Source of the DNA: UBA4660 sp034408895
GTDB lineage: Bacteria > Bacteroidota > Bacteroidia > Flavobacteriales_D > Sanyastnellaceae
Length of the DNA: 64,000 bases
Direction: 5' to 3'
NCBI GenBank assembly: GCA_034408895.1
Contig: JAWXCI010000030.1
Coordinates: 1 to 64,000, forward strand
Below are positions 43,378 to 52,902 of the stretch, one piece after another; positions within the stretch are counted from its first letter, which is position 1, and each line of letters opens with the position of its first letter. The position numbers and the translations under genes are program-made. The notes beneath the pieces were generated by a model. The model was not told where the DNA came from. It worked only from the letters and a program-made list of their open reading frames with translations, and made no database searches.

Positions 43378-46300
43378 CTAACGAATAAGCGTCACCGTTC
43401 CAGTCAGTTCTTTTTTCTCGGTAGTGCTCAGCGAAGAAATTTCGCAACGCCATACATAAACACCGTCCTTCACGAAATATTCGCCATGGTCCTGGCCTCC
43501 CGTCCATGCCGCAGCAGGGTCATGCGATTCATAAACCATATCGCCCCAGCGGCTGAATACCTGAATAGTGAATTTTTCCGGATCGAGATCGCTGCCATAG
43601 ATAGCCCACACATCGTTGATGCCATCGTAATTGGGAGTGAAACCATTTGGGATATACACCAGGAAAAGGTTGTTGATCACCACCTGACCTATCACCTCAT
43701 CCGTGCAATTGTTTTCATCCGTCACCAAAAGATAAACTGAATAAACGCCACCGGCATCGTTGGGAAATTCTATAACGGGTTCCATGTCAGTGCTGGTTCC
43801 GAAAGGTGTTGGATAACCGAACTCCCAATAACTTGTTGCAATGTCGCCCAGCGAAAGATTATCGAAGGTGATTTCGGTTTCAGGAATTACAGTGGGCTGT
43901 GGTTCCGCTGTCCATGATGCAACGGGGTGGTTGTGTACCGTTATGTAATCGGGTGCAAAAACAGAATACACGCAACCTGCAGTGCTGATGATGGTAAGTG
44001 AAACACCATAAATGCCTGGCTCGGCAAAAGTGTGTGTGAATTCAATGTCGTTCTGCACATCAGTGCCATCACCCAGATTCCACGAAGAGCCGGTGAAGCT
44101 TGCAGGATCAACAGTGTTGGTGAATGTGATGTTGAGCGGGAAACATCCCGCAACGGTGTCCGTGGTAAAGGTGACCGGAATTTCTATTTCCACAATCACC
44201 GGAATACATTCAGTGACTGATGGCGTTTCGCAACCATCATTCACCGTAACGCAATAGTCACCGGTCTCTTCCGCTGCATAAGAAATGGTTTGCCCGGTTC
44301 CGATGCCGCTTCCGTTATATGCCCAGGTAAACGTGTAAGGAGCACCCATACCACCACTTGCCGATGTCACTTCAAGTTCAGCATCTGTCCCTAAGCAGAT
44401 GTTTTGATCATCACCCATGTTGAGGATGATTGGACCGTAAATGTCCACTTCAAGATCAACAGGTAAACTCGAACAACCATCTGGATTTGTTACTACGACA
44501 GAGTAGGTGGTGGCCACATCGGGCGTCACCTGCAAATCGTTCCCCACACCCACTCCAGCCCAATCGTAAATCCATCCGGTGTCATTCACACCCGCAGGCG
44601 GATTGGCAGTGAGCGTGGCAGTCCCTCCTATACATATCGTCACATCAACCGTTGTAATCACAGGATCGCCAATGGTCACATCTATTTGCGCGGTGATGGG
44701 GCAAGCAATGCCTCCAACGGTGTAAGTGTAATCGCCTGATGCTGCAACAGAAGGATCAATGATGCTCGATGCCATAAAGTTTCCGGAGGGATCATTCCAT
44801 TCGCCACCCGGATCAGGTGTACCTCCAAGAAAAGTTGCAAGATCCGTATCGGGTGATGTGGTGCAAAGGATGGCAACACCGTCTTCACCGGGATCGGGCA
44901 AGTCAGTTGAAACAGTTACCAGCACTTCATCACTCGAGGCACATCCCGGGAAACCGACAGGCCATCCGGTTAATGTGTATTCGGTGTCTGAATTAATTCC
45001 GCTCACTGTTGGATTGGGAATATCGGTAGCAGAAAGCCCATCGGATGGCGACCATTCCCAGATGAATTCCGGCCCTCCCACATTGCACACTATTTCATAT
45101 TCCCATTCTTCATAAGAACCCCATGCGCAAGAAATACTTCCATCCGATGAAAATGTAACCGTGATGCATCCTGTTGGGTTGGTGGCAGTCCACATTTGTC
45201 CGGTGGCATCACCAACACTCCATGATTCAATAATGGGGGCGCTGGTGTCTTCACCATCATAAACAGTAAAGGTTTCAAACCAACCCTCCATTTGTCCAGA
45301 GATGAAATTGAAGGTCATGAATGAAATTCCGTCACCTGGAGTGTCGGGGCAAAACGTCCATTCGAAAAATTCACTGTCGGTATAGCAATAATTGAAAGTG
45401 CCTCCATCGCCACCGCAACTTGCCGAGGCGGAACCATCAAGTCCTCCCTGTAGCATCGTATTATCACAAGCCATATAGACATCGGGGCCTGCATACACTT
45501 GTGGTGCAAGTTCAACCGTCAAACAAATGGTGGTGTCGAATGTGCAGCCGAAGTTGTTGGTCACGATGTAGTCGTAACAGTAAACTCCTTCCGCATCAGG
45601 CAGCACGGTTATGGTTTCACCATCGAAAGATTCGCTGGTAATGAACGGGCCTTGCCAATAAGATGAATCCGCATCGGCACCTATCACGGGAGTGAAAGTG
45701 GTGACACCGGGGAACAATGCAGGGTTTAGATCAATTCCCCAGTAGAAAATGTAGCCGTTGTCAATGGCGAGGTTGTCGGTCACCGTAAAAGTCCATTCAC
45801 CGTTAAGAGGACATCCCAAAAAATCGCACAAATCGCCATAGGCTTCATAAGTATTGGAGGGCAGGTAGTAGGCATCGTTCCAGAACTGGCCGGAGTTGTC
45901 GGTGTAGTCTTGCTGGAAGAGGTATGAGTTTTCACCCCAGGTTCCGTTGGTCGCATCTGGAGACCATACATAGTCGTATCCGGTTCCTTCCACAGTGCTT
46001 TCGTTGTCCACAGCTTCACCGATAAAAGTTCCGCCACCACCATTGGTTCCCCAATCCACTAGAGAAACTGTGGTGCCATCAGGACAAGAAACAAAAACGC
46101 CAAGGTCGCCCATGTAGCTGTGCTCCATGTTTACGAAAACACCAAGAAGATCATCACAATCATCAAGTGTTGCCCCAGGTTCAAAAAAATCGAATGTCAA
46201 AGTGGTTGAGTAACTGAAGCCCGCTCCATCTGCCAGGTATGTGGTACCGGAAACTACTTGCGGTGGCAAGGCAGTCCAGGTTGTGCTTTCTGCATTTCCA

Positions 46301-47112
46301 ACCAGTGTGGCTTCCGATCCGAGGCAGATGTTTTGGTCTGCCATTCCGGGGAAATGGGGAATGGTGCTAACCAGAATTTGCAGCGGATCAAGATTCAAAC
46401 TGTTGCATCCGTTGTTATCGAGAACGGTCAGAGTTACTACATATTCACCCGGTTCATCAAAGGAGTAAGAGACTTGATCTCCGCTTGTATTATCAACCGT
46501 TCCATTATCAAAATTCCAAACGTATTGGTCAATAGTAAAACCGGTTTGAGCAAAGGAACCGTTATCCTCAAACGTTACTGTTGTTCCCTGACAAACGCTT
46601 ACTGTTTGTATTGCGCCTATGGGTGCAGGATCGCTGATGATGGATGCGGCAACAGGATTGTCGCAAGGAGTAGTGCATGAAATCAATCCTTCCCATCCGG
46701 GCATAGTCATGTTATCGGCACCGTTATCCTGAAAAGCGAAAGTGAGGCAGCCAGTGGTGTTGTTCACCGTGGCCGTCACAGGCAATCCCTGCAAATCATT
46801 ACCTGTATATGTTCCAAGTTGAGGTGCCGAAGTGTCGTCACCATCATAAATCGTAAACCAATCTGATGCGTTGAATGTTCCGCCTGTCTGGAGTTGGAAA
46901 GCGACAAATTCTATCTGGATCACATCACCAGGAATATCAGGACAAATGGTGAACGTGTAACTAGCAGGCGAATAGGATTGAATTCCTCCGTCATCCACGA
47001 ACTGGCCGTCACAAGTAGTGATGGTGCCATTGGACATGTTGTACATCTGGCCGAACATTGACCCCGATGAGAGGAAAAGAACAATAACTGATAGTGTGTA
47101 GAAATGTCTCAT
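43378..47112 (-). CDS. Giant T9SS type B surface protein with CUB, P-domain-like and PKD regions
   Basis: This 1244-residue secreted protein starts at 47112 with a signal peptide (MRHFYTLSVIVLFLSSGSMFGQ). A CUB-like domain follows (TTCDGQFVDDGG...FTIYDGDDTSAPQLGTY), then a PKD repeat (QYVWNFDNGTVDN). Next comes a proprotein-convertase-P-like region (FVNMEHSYMGDLGVFVSCP...GEWTFTVTDNLAIDNG), a second CUB-like domain and further PKD/Ig-like repeats. The last 90 residues (YIPNGFTPNYDGINDVW...DGVYVWRCEISSL) are a gliding-type T9SS type B sorting domain. It is probably an adhesin or matrix protein; no protease site was seen. The frame from 47178 adds a non-signal extension and was rejected. Confidence 0.87.
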   Translation of the reverse strand: MRHFYTLSVIVLFLSSGSMFGQMYNMSNGTITTCDGQFVDDGGIQSYSPASYTFTICPDIPGDVIQIEFVAFQLQTGGTFNASDWFTIYDGDDTSAPQLGTYTGNDLQGLPVTATVNNTTGCLTFAFQDNGADNMTMPGWEGLISCTTPCDNPVAASIISDPAPIGAIQTVSVCQGTTVTFEDNGSFAQTGFTIDQYVWNFDNGTVDNTSGDQVSYSFDEPGEYVVTLTVLDNNGCNSLNLDPLQILVSTIPHFPGMADQNICLGSEATLVGNAESTTWTALPPQVVSGTTYLADGAGFSYSTTLTFDFFEPGATLDDCDDLLGVFVNMEHSYMGDLGVFVSCPDGTTVSLVDWGTNGGGGTFIGEAVDNESTVEGTGYDYVWSPDATNGTWGENSYLFQQDYTDNSGQFWNDAYYLPSNTYEAYGDLCDFLGCPLNGEWTFTVTDNLAIDNGYIFYWGIDLNPALFPGVTTFTPVIGADADSSYWQGPFITSESFDGETITVLPDAEGVYCYDYIVTNNFGCTFDTTICLTVELAPQVYAGPDVYMACDNTMLQGGLDGSASASCGGDGGTFNYCYTDSEFFEWTFCPDTPGDGISFMTFNFISGQMEGWFETFTVYDGEDTSAPIIESWSVGDATGQMWTATNPTGCITVTFSSDGSISCAWGSYEEWEYEIVCNVGGPEFIWEWSPSDGLSATDIPNPTVSGINSDTEYTLTGWPVGFPGCASSDEVLVTVSTDLPDPGEDGVAILCTTSPDTDLATFLGGTPDPGGEWNDPSGNFMASSIIDPSVAASGDYTYTVGGIACPITAQIDVTIGDPVITTVDVTICIGGTATLTANPPAGVNDTGWIYDWAGVGVGNDLQVTPDVATTYSVVVTNPDGCSSLPVDLEVDIYGPIILNMGDDQNICLGTDAELEVTSASGGMGAPYTFTWAYNGSGIGTGQTISYAAEETGDYCVTVNDGCETPSVTECIPVIVEIEIPVTFTTDTVAGCFPLNITFTNTVDPASFTGSSWNLGDGTDVQNDIEFTHTFAEPGIYGVSLTIISTAGCVYSVFAPDYITVHNHPVASWTAEPQPTVIPETEITFDNLSLGDIATSYWEFGYPTPFGTSTDMEPVIEFPNDAGGVYSVYLLVTDENNCTDEVIGQVVINNLFLVYIPNGFTPNYDGINDVWAIYGSDLDPEKFTIQVFSRWGDMVYESHDPAAAWTGGQDHGEYFVKDGVYVWRCEISSLSTTEKKELTGTVTLIR

Positions 47113-47221
47113 TAATTCAGAAGTATATTTTGAATAGTTAGCACAATCGAGACAACAAATGTAGAGGCGCGGTTGCACTCTCTAAAGCAAAGATTTCAGC
47201 GATACATGGCGAGAATTATTT

Positions 47222-50200
47222 CTATCGAATCAACGTGATGTGGCCACTGAATTTACTGTACTCAGCAGAATCAGCATCTTTTATTTTCGCTTGCCATAAA
47301 TAAACTCCAGATTGCGCGAAATGGCTTCCGCCATGCACATTTCCAATCCACGGTTGGGTGGCAACATTGGTTTCAAAAATCACCTCGCCCCATCGGTCAA
47401 AAATCTGGAGAGTGTAAGTTGCAACATCAAATCCTTCAAAGGCTGGAATAAAAACATCGTTGATACCATCGCCATCGGGAGTAAAAGCATTTGGGGCATA
47501 AAACACAGTTGCGCTTTCAATATGAATGGTGTTGCATAAAGTGTCCGAGCATCCCTCCGAACTTCCAACTTCAAGGCAAACGAAATAATTGATTTCCCCC
47601 TCAGCCGGAAAAGTGAATTCAGGATTCGCCAGCATACTTTCTCCTAACGCATCAAAACTCCAGAAGAATAATTCAGCGTTGTGTGATTCGTTTACGAATT
47701 GCGCTGCGTTTTCCAGTGCGGTAAGTTCTTGAGGTGTAAATGAAAAATCGGCAATAGGATTTTCAAAAACAACGAGTACATCATTTTCTGTAACGATTGC
47801 AGCACAACCATCTTCATTCGTTGCAATGAGAGTGATGTCATAATTCCCCGGTTGTACAATTTGGAATGGCGCGGGTGATTCCAGTAACGATGTTTGATCC
47901 GCCACGAGCCACTCATACTCAATTCCCGGTGAATTTTCGCTAGTGTTCACCACCTCAAATAATGCTGGAGGACATGCAGCATAGTTCGAAATTTCGAAGG
48001 ATGCAAAGGGCAAAGAATGAACTATGATAGAGACTGAATCTGCCTCAACACATTCCCATTGGTTCATTACTTCCACCATCAGCATCATGTTTTGCTGTGG
48101 AGAAATGGTTTGTGATGAAGAAGTGTTGTCTGAAAAAAAATCTGCGGGCAACCAGTAGTATTCATTGCCGCCCGATACGTTGAGTTGAATTGTGTCCCCA
48201 GCACACATTTCCGTATCATTTCCGGCATCGGCATCAGGCAATGGATACACAGCAACAATTATGGTGTCAGTAGTCTCACAAATTCCATTAGTGGCATAAA
48301 CTACGTACTCAATTTCGAGTGGAATGTCGTCCGTGTTTTCCAAAGTGATTACCGGGTTCGAAACAGTGAAATTGCTGAGGTTGATTTGTGGTTCCCATTC
48401 ATAAAGAAAACTGGCTTGTGGTACTTGACCGAGTTCAACTGATGATGAACCGTGGCACACTGCTATGTCTTCCCCCGCATCGAAAACTGGTTCCTGTTGG
48501 ATGGCAATCATCACATCGGCACTTGAAGCAGCACAAGGACCGTTCGGTGAAACAGCATAAACGTAGGTTCCGCTTTCATCAGTCGAGGGGTTGAAGTTGA
48601 CTGCGGAAAATTCAGTGCCCGAAAAAGTCCATATTCCACCCGGTGTGGAACCTGCCGGTGCCAGTTCGGCCATAGAAAATTCGCCTAGGTTGGAACAAAT
48701 ATCAAGGACCAAATCATTGCCGGCAATCATCGGTTCAAATACGTTGAGCTGAACTTCCAGCACTGATTCAAAACAAGCTGCAGTTTGCGATGAGGTGTAA
48801 AAAAATGATTCAGTTCCTGAAAAATCCAATGCAACAGAAGTTGGAACCGGGTTGGCATTTGCATCCGTCCATGTGCCAATGGTAAAATCAACCATAGGAT
48901 CAGCATTAGTCAATTCATAGTTGGATTGCAGTTGGCATAAATCAATTGAAACCACTGTGCTTTCAAAATCCGGGGCGGCAACTTCAATCGTCACTATCGC
49001 TTCTTCATCAGGGCAGGAATTGCCGGAAATTATCGTTCCGGTGAATGGAAAAGTACCTGCGGTAATAGGTTCGAACAATGCGGTTACTGCATTTCCAGCA
49101 TCGTCTTCCCATCCAGCCAATTCACCATTTGCATTGGCCAATTGGTTCAAATCAATTTGAGGAGATGCTTCACAAACTTCAAGTGCCGCATCGGTGAGTG
49201 ATGATGGAAGCGCATCCACAGTTAAAGTAAAAACTGCTACATCAGAAGGACAAAAAATTCCTTCTGATAAATAGGAAAACGGGAAAGAACCAAGTCCCGG
49301 AAAGTTGAAATCGGCAGATGGCATGATACCGTTGCTGTCGAACCATGTTCCATCAGGATCAGCATTAGATGAAAGCAAATTATTGAGGTCGAACAACACA
49401 AGGCTCTCGCAAACGGGAAGCGATGAAGAATTTCCTGCATCGGGCAATTGTTCAACGGTGACGGTTAGTTCAGCAAAATCAGGAACACATCCGATGCTGG
49501 GATATTCATAAGTATAAATTCCCGGAGTTGCTGTTGCCGGATCAATTGTCGGGCTGACTATTGTTCCAAGTGAATTTGTCCATACACCACCATCCAGCGG
49601 AGTTCCTCCTAACGATGAAATCATTTCGAATTCTGGATCGCTTTCGCACACAGTTTCGATGGCACTCGTACCCGAAGGATTGGTGGGCGATACGTCAATG
49701 GTCAAATAAGAGTCCTGGCCAACGCATGGTGTTGCTCCATTTACGATGTATTGATAAATGCCCACTGGCATAAATGCGGGATCAAATGTTCCGCTTACAG
49801 CATTGTCATTTTGATCGTACCACTGGCCCCCCGGCTGAGGGTTTCCACTCAGTTGGCCCAACATGCTGAACGGAATCGCATCGGCACACACTAGAACGGA
49901 GGCATCCAATCCCGGATCGGGTATCAGATTTTCTACCACCAGCATGGTGCTGAAAACGGGGGAGCATCCCACAACGGTGTCAATCATATAAGTAAAAAGA
50001 GCAGTATTCATGGTGGCAGGATCGAAAATTCCATCCATCGGAATTCCTCCACCAGCAAACCACTGACCTGTATAGTCAGGTGTGCCGGAGAGAAAATCTG
50101 TCATCAAAAACGGCTGGTAATTTTCGCAGATGAGGTAGGTAGTGGAAAAACCCGGATCGGCATCCTGGATGATGTCAAGAAAAATTCCGGTGGTCACTGT

Positions 50201-50731
50201 GCAGCCGCCTTCATCAACATTGTAGAGGTAGTAACCTTCATCCGCCACTGATGGGTCAATGCTCCCGGGAAGTGCAGTTCCATCCGCTTCCGTCCATGTT
50301 CCTCCATTCAGAATGTCCGGGATAAAATCCGAGGGGTCAACATCACCATCAGTGCTGCATACGATTGCAGTCAATGCTGTTCCCGGATTGGTGATGAGCG
50401 TTGGAATATTCAAAATATATGTTTCCGATTGTGCGCCATCATTTGCCACCACCTGCAACACACCTGCGCATAAACCTGAGAGGGTTGAAATCCCTAAATC
50501 ATTAATCTCAGAAAACACAAGCAGTCCCTGGGCATCTGACCACAGGAAAAAAACACTACCGGGAATCATGGTGTTGAATGTTGCCTGTCCATCGCAACTG
50601 GAACAATTTGTTGAAGGAGTGACGATGAACTGTGCTGTTGCTTTTGTAACTGTAAACAGGAGCGCAACAGCCACGATCAAGGAGCAGGAAAGTATGGTTT
50701 GCAGAATATGGCTGGCGGAAGCCTGTTTCAT
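47222..50731 (-). CDS. Giant T9SS type B surface protein with repeated Ig-like modules
   Basis: This 1169-residue protein begins with a signal peptide (SCSLIVAVALLFTVTKATAQ). The body holds about nine modules of roughly 75 residues. Each has a GG/W motif such as GGTWTEADGTALPGSIDPS, YTGQWFAGGGIPMDG or GGQWYDQNDNAVSGTFDP followed by YxYxV. A PKD module comes late (SFEISNYAACPPALFEVVN). The C-terminus (FYAPNAFTPDGDGINDVFIP...SGVYLWQAKIKDADS) is a type B sorting domain. It belongs to the same run of minus-strand genes as the sigma factor, but a terminator at 50799-50825 separates it from the gene upstream. Likely adhesin. Confidence 0.86.
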   Translation of the reverse strand: MKQASASHILQTILSCSLIVAVALLFTVTKATAQFIVTPSTNCSSCDGQATFNTMIPGSVFFLWSDAQGLLVFSEINDLGISTLSGLCAGVLQVVANDGAQSETYILNIPTLITNPGTALTAIVCSTDGDVDPSDFIPDILNGGTWTEADGTALPGSIDPSVADEGYYLYNVDEGGCTVTTGIFLDIIQDADPGFSTTYLICENYQPFLMTDFLSGTPDYTGQWFAGGGIPMDGIFDPATMNTALFTYMIDTVVGCSPVFSTMLVVENLIPDPGLDASVLVCADAIPFSMLGQLSGNPQPGGQWYDQNDNAVSGTFDPAFMPVGIYQYIVNGATPCVGQDSYLTIDVSPTNPSGTSAIETVCESDPEFEMISSLGGTPLDGGVWTNSLGTIVSPTIDPATATPGIYTYEYPSIGCVPDFAELTVTVEQLPDAGNSSSLPVCESLVLFDLNNLLSSNADPDGTWFDSNGIMPSADFNFPGLGSFPFSYLSEGIFCPSDVAVFTLTVDALPSSLTDAALEVCEASPQIDLNQLANANGELAGWEDDAGNAVTALFEPITAGTFPFTGTIISGNSCPDEEAIVTIEVAAPDFESTVVSIDLCQLQSNYELTNADPMVDFTIGTWTDANANPVPTSVALDFSGTESFFYTSSQTAACFESVLEVQLNVFEPMIAGNDLVLDICSNLGEFSMAELAPAGSTPGGIWTFSGTEFSAVNFNPSTDESGTYVYAVSPNGPCAASSADVMIAIQQEPVFDAGEDIAVCHGSSSVELGQVPQASFLYEWEPQINLSNFTVSNPVITLENTDDIPLEIEYVVYATNGICETTDTIIVAVYPLPDADAGNDTEMCAGDTIQLNVSGGNEYYWLPADFFSDNTSSSQTISPQQNMMLMVEVMNQWECVEADSVSIIVHSLPFASFEISNYAACPPALFEVVNTSENSPGIEYEWLVADQTSLLESPAPFQIVQPGNYDITLIATNEDGCAAIVTENDVLVVFENPIADFSFTPQELTALENAAQFVNESHNAELFFWSFDALGESMLANPEFTFPAEGEINYFVCLEVGSSEGCSDTLCNTIHIESATVFYAPNAFTPDGDGINDVFIPAFEGFDVATYTLQIFDRWGEVIFETNVATQPWIGNVHGGSHFAQSGVYLWQAKIKDADSAEYSKFSGHITLIR

Positions 50732-50798
50732 TAAGTCAGTTTAAGGCAGCGGCAAAAGTATAGGCATTTTAAGCAAGTTGTTGATAACTCGGTAAAAC

Positions 50799-50825
50799 AA
50801 AAAACCCGGAGGTTTAGTTCCGGGT
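50799..50825 (-). terminator. Rho-independent terminator of the sigma/membrane-protein operon
   Basis: On the minus strand ACCCGGA and TCCGGGT form a 7-bp stem around an 8-base loop, followed directly by TTTTTTGTTTT. It lies 29 bases after the stop of the 50854-52164 gene, so the sigma factor and membrane protein form a two-gene transcript. The next type B gene then has its own promoter. Confidence 0.75.
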
Positions 50826-50853
50826 CGTTTGCCTGATAATAAGTTGGTTTTGG

Positions 50854-52164
50854 TTAAGGGATGATGGTTACTGAACCGCTGAAGTATTTCTCTTCTTTGG
50901 TTATGTCGTTGTAAATAATCACCACCCAAGGGTACGAGGTTCCTGTTTGAGCAAGCGAACCATTCTTTATTTTTCCATCCCACGGCTTGTTTTTGCCGGC
51001 TGTTTGATAAATGGGTTGGGTCCCGTCATAAATTGTCATCTTAAAATTGAAATTATTATTTCGTAGTGCTTCTGGCATAAACGTGTCCTCAACACCATCG
51101 CTGTTAGGGCTGAAGGCGGCAGGTGCCAAAAGGTTATAATCACTGTTAATGGTGAGGTAGCGGATGGTGACATCCGAACAACCGAATTCGTTCGCCACAT
51201 AAAGTTCAACCGAGTGTTTTCCTTTATTGATATAAGATTTCACCGGGCTGATTTCACCGTCAGTTTCCGAACCATCAAACCTCCATTCGCTGTTGCTTGC
51301 GTTTTCACTGAGGTTGATGAATTTCACAGATGGTTCATCGGTAGCACCATTGATAAAATCCCATTCAAAATCAGCTTCGGGTGTCGGATTGATAGTAACA
51401 AGGTCTTCCATTGAAGTGGAGCGAATCAAGCCATCCTTACCAGTGATTGAAAGCGAAACATCATACACACCAGGATTGGAATAATGGTGTTTTGGATTCA
51501 CCTGGCTGGAGAACGAACCGTCACCGAAATTCCACAGATAGCTTCCTTCGGTAGGGCCGTTGGTAAGTTGGAAGTCAATTTCAAAACCTGTACAGGCTTT
51601 TCTTACATTGGTCTTGAAGGCCACGGTATTCGCATTGGATGGCACGTTACTGCCGTCAGATTTGGCAGTTCCTTTTATAGTTTTTTGATTTTGTCCTTTT
51701 GTGCTGAATTCCGCCTCATCGCTCACAGTCAAGCCAATAGGGTTTGTGTGGTCCTGATCATTTGCATCGGAAGATTTGTTACTTTCTATTGTCGCATTAG
51801 AACTGTGTAGCGATTCGTTTGCAGCAGCGTTATCCGAGTTCTCGCTAATGGCCTTTTCATCCAGAATATCGGTGGTGATGGACGCATTCTTGTTTTCAGT
51901 ATTCAGGTACTCTACATGTTGAACCCGGTTGGCACCAAATGCCAGATGGGCCTTGGGAATATCAAAATAATGGTCGTAAACGAGAACTGTAGAAACTGCG
52001 GTAACTATGGTGGCTGCAATAGCTGCAACCCAACGCGCTGAATTTGAACTTCCGGTTCCGGACGCTGCTAACTGTTTTTCGATTTTTTTCCAACTTCCAG
52101 GGTCGTAGGGAAGTTCATAATTGTCGAGGGCATTCCTTACTTGATCTTCAAATCGTGTTGACAT
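50854..52164 (-). CDS. Anti-sigma-like membrane protein with PKD and T9SS type B domain
   Basis: This 436-residue protein has no cleavable signal peptide. Residues 1-35 (STRFEDQVRNALDNYELPYD, then PGSWKKIEKQL) are cytoplasmic and acidic-amphipathic, like short anti-sigma regions. One membrane span follows near 47-66 (WVAAIAATIVTAVSTVLVY). The periplasmic part has a linker, a PKD domain (GSYLWNFGDGSFSSQVNPKH) and a second PKD-like unit. It ends in a type B sorting domain (LAPAAFSPNSDGVEDTFMPE...FSGSVTIIP). Its ATG at 52164 lies inside the end of the sigma factor gene (17-base overlap). An anchored protein with a secretion signal is contradictory for cargo, so a sensor role is inferred. Confidence 0.8.
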   Translation of the reverse strand: MSTRFEDQVRNALDNYELPYDPGSWKKIEKQLAASGTGSSNSARWVAAIAATIVTAVSTVLVYDHYFDIPKAHLAFGANRVQHVEYLNTENKNASITTDILDEKAISENSDNAAANESLHSSNATIESNKSSDANDQDHTNPIGLTVSDEAEFSTKGQNQKTIKGTAKSDGSNVPSNANTVAFKTNVRKACTGFEIDFQLTNGPTEGSYLWNFGDGSFSSQVNPKHHYSNPGVYDVSLSITGKDGLIRSTSMEDLVTINPTPEADFEWDFINGATDEPSVKFINLSENASNSEWRFDGSETDGEISPVKSYINKGKHSVELYVANEFGCSDVTIRYLTINSDYNLLAPAAFSPNSDGVEDTFMPEALRNNNFNFKMTIYDGTQPIYQTAGKNKPWDGKIKNGSLAQTGTSYPWVVIIYNDITKEEKYFSGSVTIIP

Positions 52165-52738
52165 TCTGCTCATCGGGTTTTGTGAAGTCTCTTATTAGAA
52201 TTTTTCTTAGGTTTCGCTTAGCTTTTGCAAGATTGGACTTCGAAGTTCCAACGCTTATTCTAAGTATTTCTGCTATTTCTTTATGCTGGTAATTTTCAAA
52301 AACGTACATGTTGAATACCATCCTGTATGCAGGAGTCAATTTCTGCATGGCCTCAATTATTTGGCTGGCTCCAAAATTATGTTCAATCGGTCTGTCCTCC
52401 TCATCTTCTAGTTCTTCCTCGAAACTCTCCATTTGATGATCCTGCGTCAGCAACACGAAATCGTGCCTGCTTTTGCGAAAATAATCAATGGACAGATTCA
52501 CCATTATCCTGCGTATCCAACCTTCAAAAGAACCTGCTCCTTTATATCGCTCCAGATTATTAAACACCTTAATAAATCCTTCCTGCAATACGTCCTGCGC
52601 CTGGTCAGCATCCTTGGTGTACCTCATGCACACTCCCTTCATTTTTCCATAAAACCTCCGATGTACCGCTTGCTGCGAACGCCTGTCTCCTCGGAGACAG
52701 CCATCAACTAATCGGGTCAATTCGGGGTCCTCTGCCAT
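52148..52738 (-). CDS. ECF RNA polymerase sigma factor
   Basis: This 196-residue ECF sigma factor is probably a SigP-type regulator. Region 2 is DADQAQDVLQEGFIKVFNNL followed by GSFEGWIRRIMVNLSIDYFRKSR. Region 4 is LTPAYRMVFNMYVFENYQHK then EIAEILRISVGTSKSNLAKAK, a helix-turn-helix with the GTSKSNL wording common in Bacteroidota. An acidic linker (ESFEEELEDEEDRP) lies between. The downstream membrane-protein gene overlaps its end, so the two are made together, as is usual for sigma/anti-sigma pairs. PorX, whose Porphyromonas counterpart binds SigP, is also encoded in this window (17877-19433). Confidence 0.9.
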   Translation of the reverse strand: MAEDPELTRLVDGCLRGDRRSQQAVHRRFYGKMKGVCMRYTKDADQAQDVLQEGFIKVFNNLERYKGAGSFEGWIRRIMVNLSIDYFRKSRHDFVLLTQDHQMESFEEELEDEEDRPIEHNFGASQIIEAMQKLTPAYRMVFNMYVFENYQHKEIAEILRISVGTSKSNLAKAKRNLRKILIRDFTKPDEQNVNTI

Positions 52739-52902
52739 TAAGCGGACAGGGTTTAGACGAAAGTTTTAGAAGCGGGTTGCCGGATGATGAACACTAAATG
52801 CAAATTTTTTGTTCACAAGTTGGAACCCATCCTTTTCTTTTTGTCTGACCTGCCTGCAAATAAAGCAAAGTCCTGCACATATAGAAATACTTTCGCGTCC
52901 TG

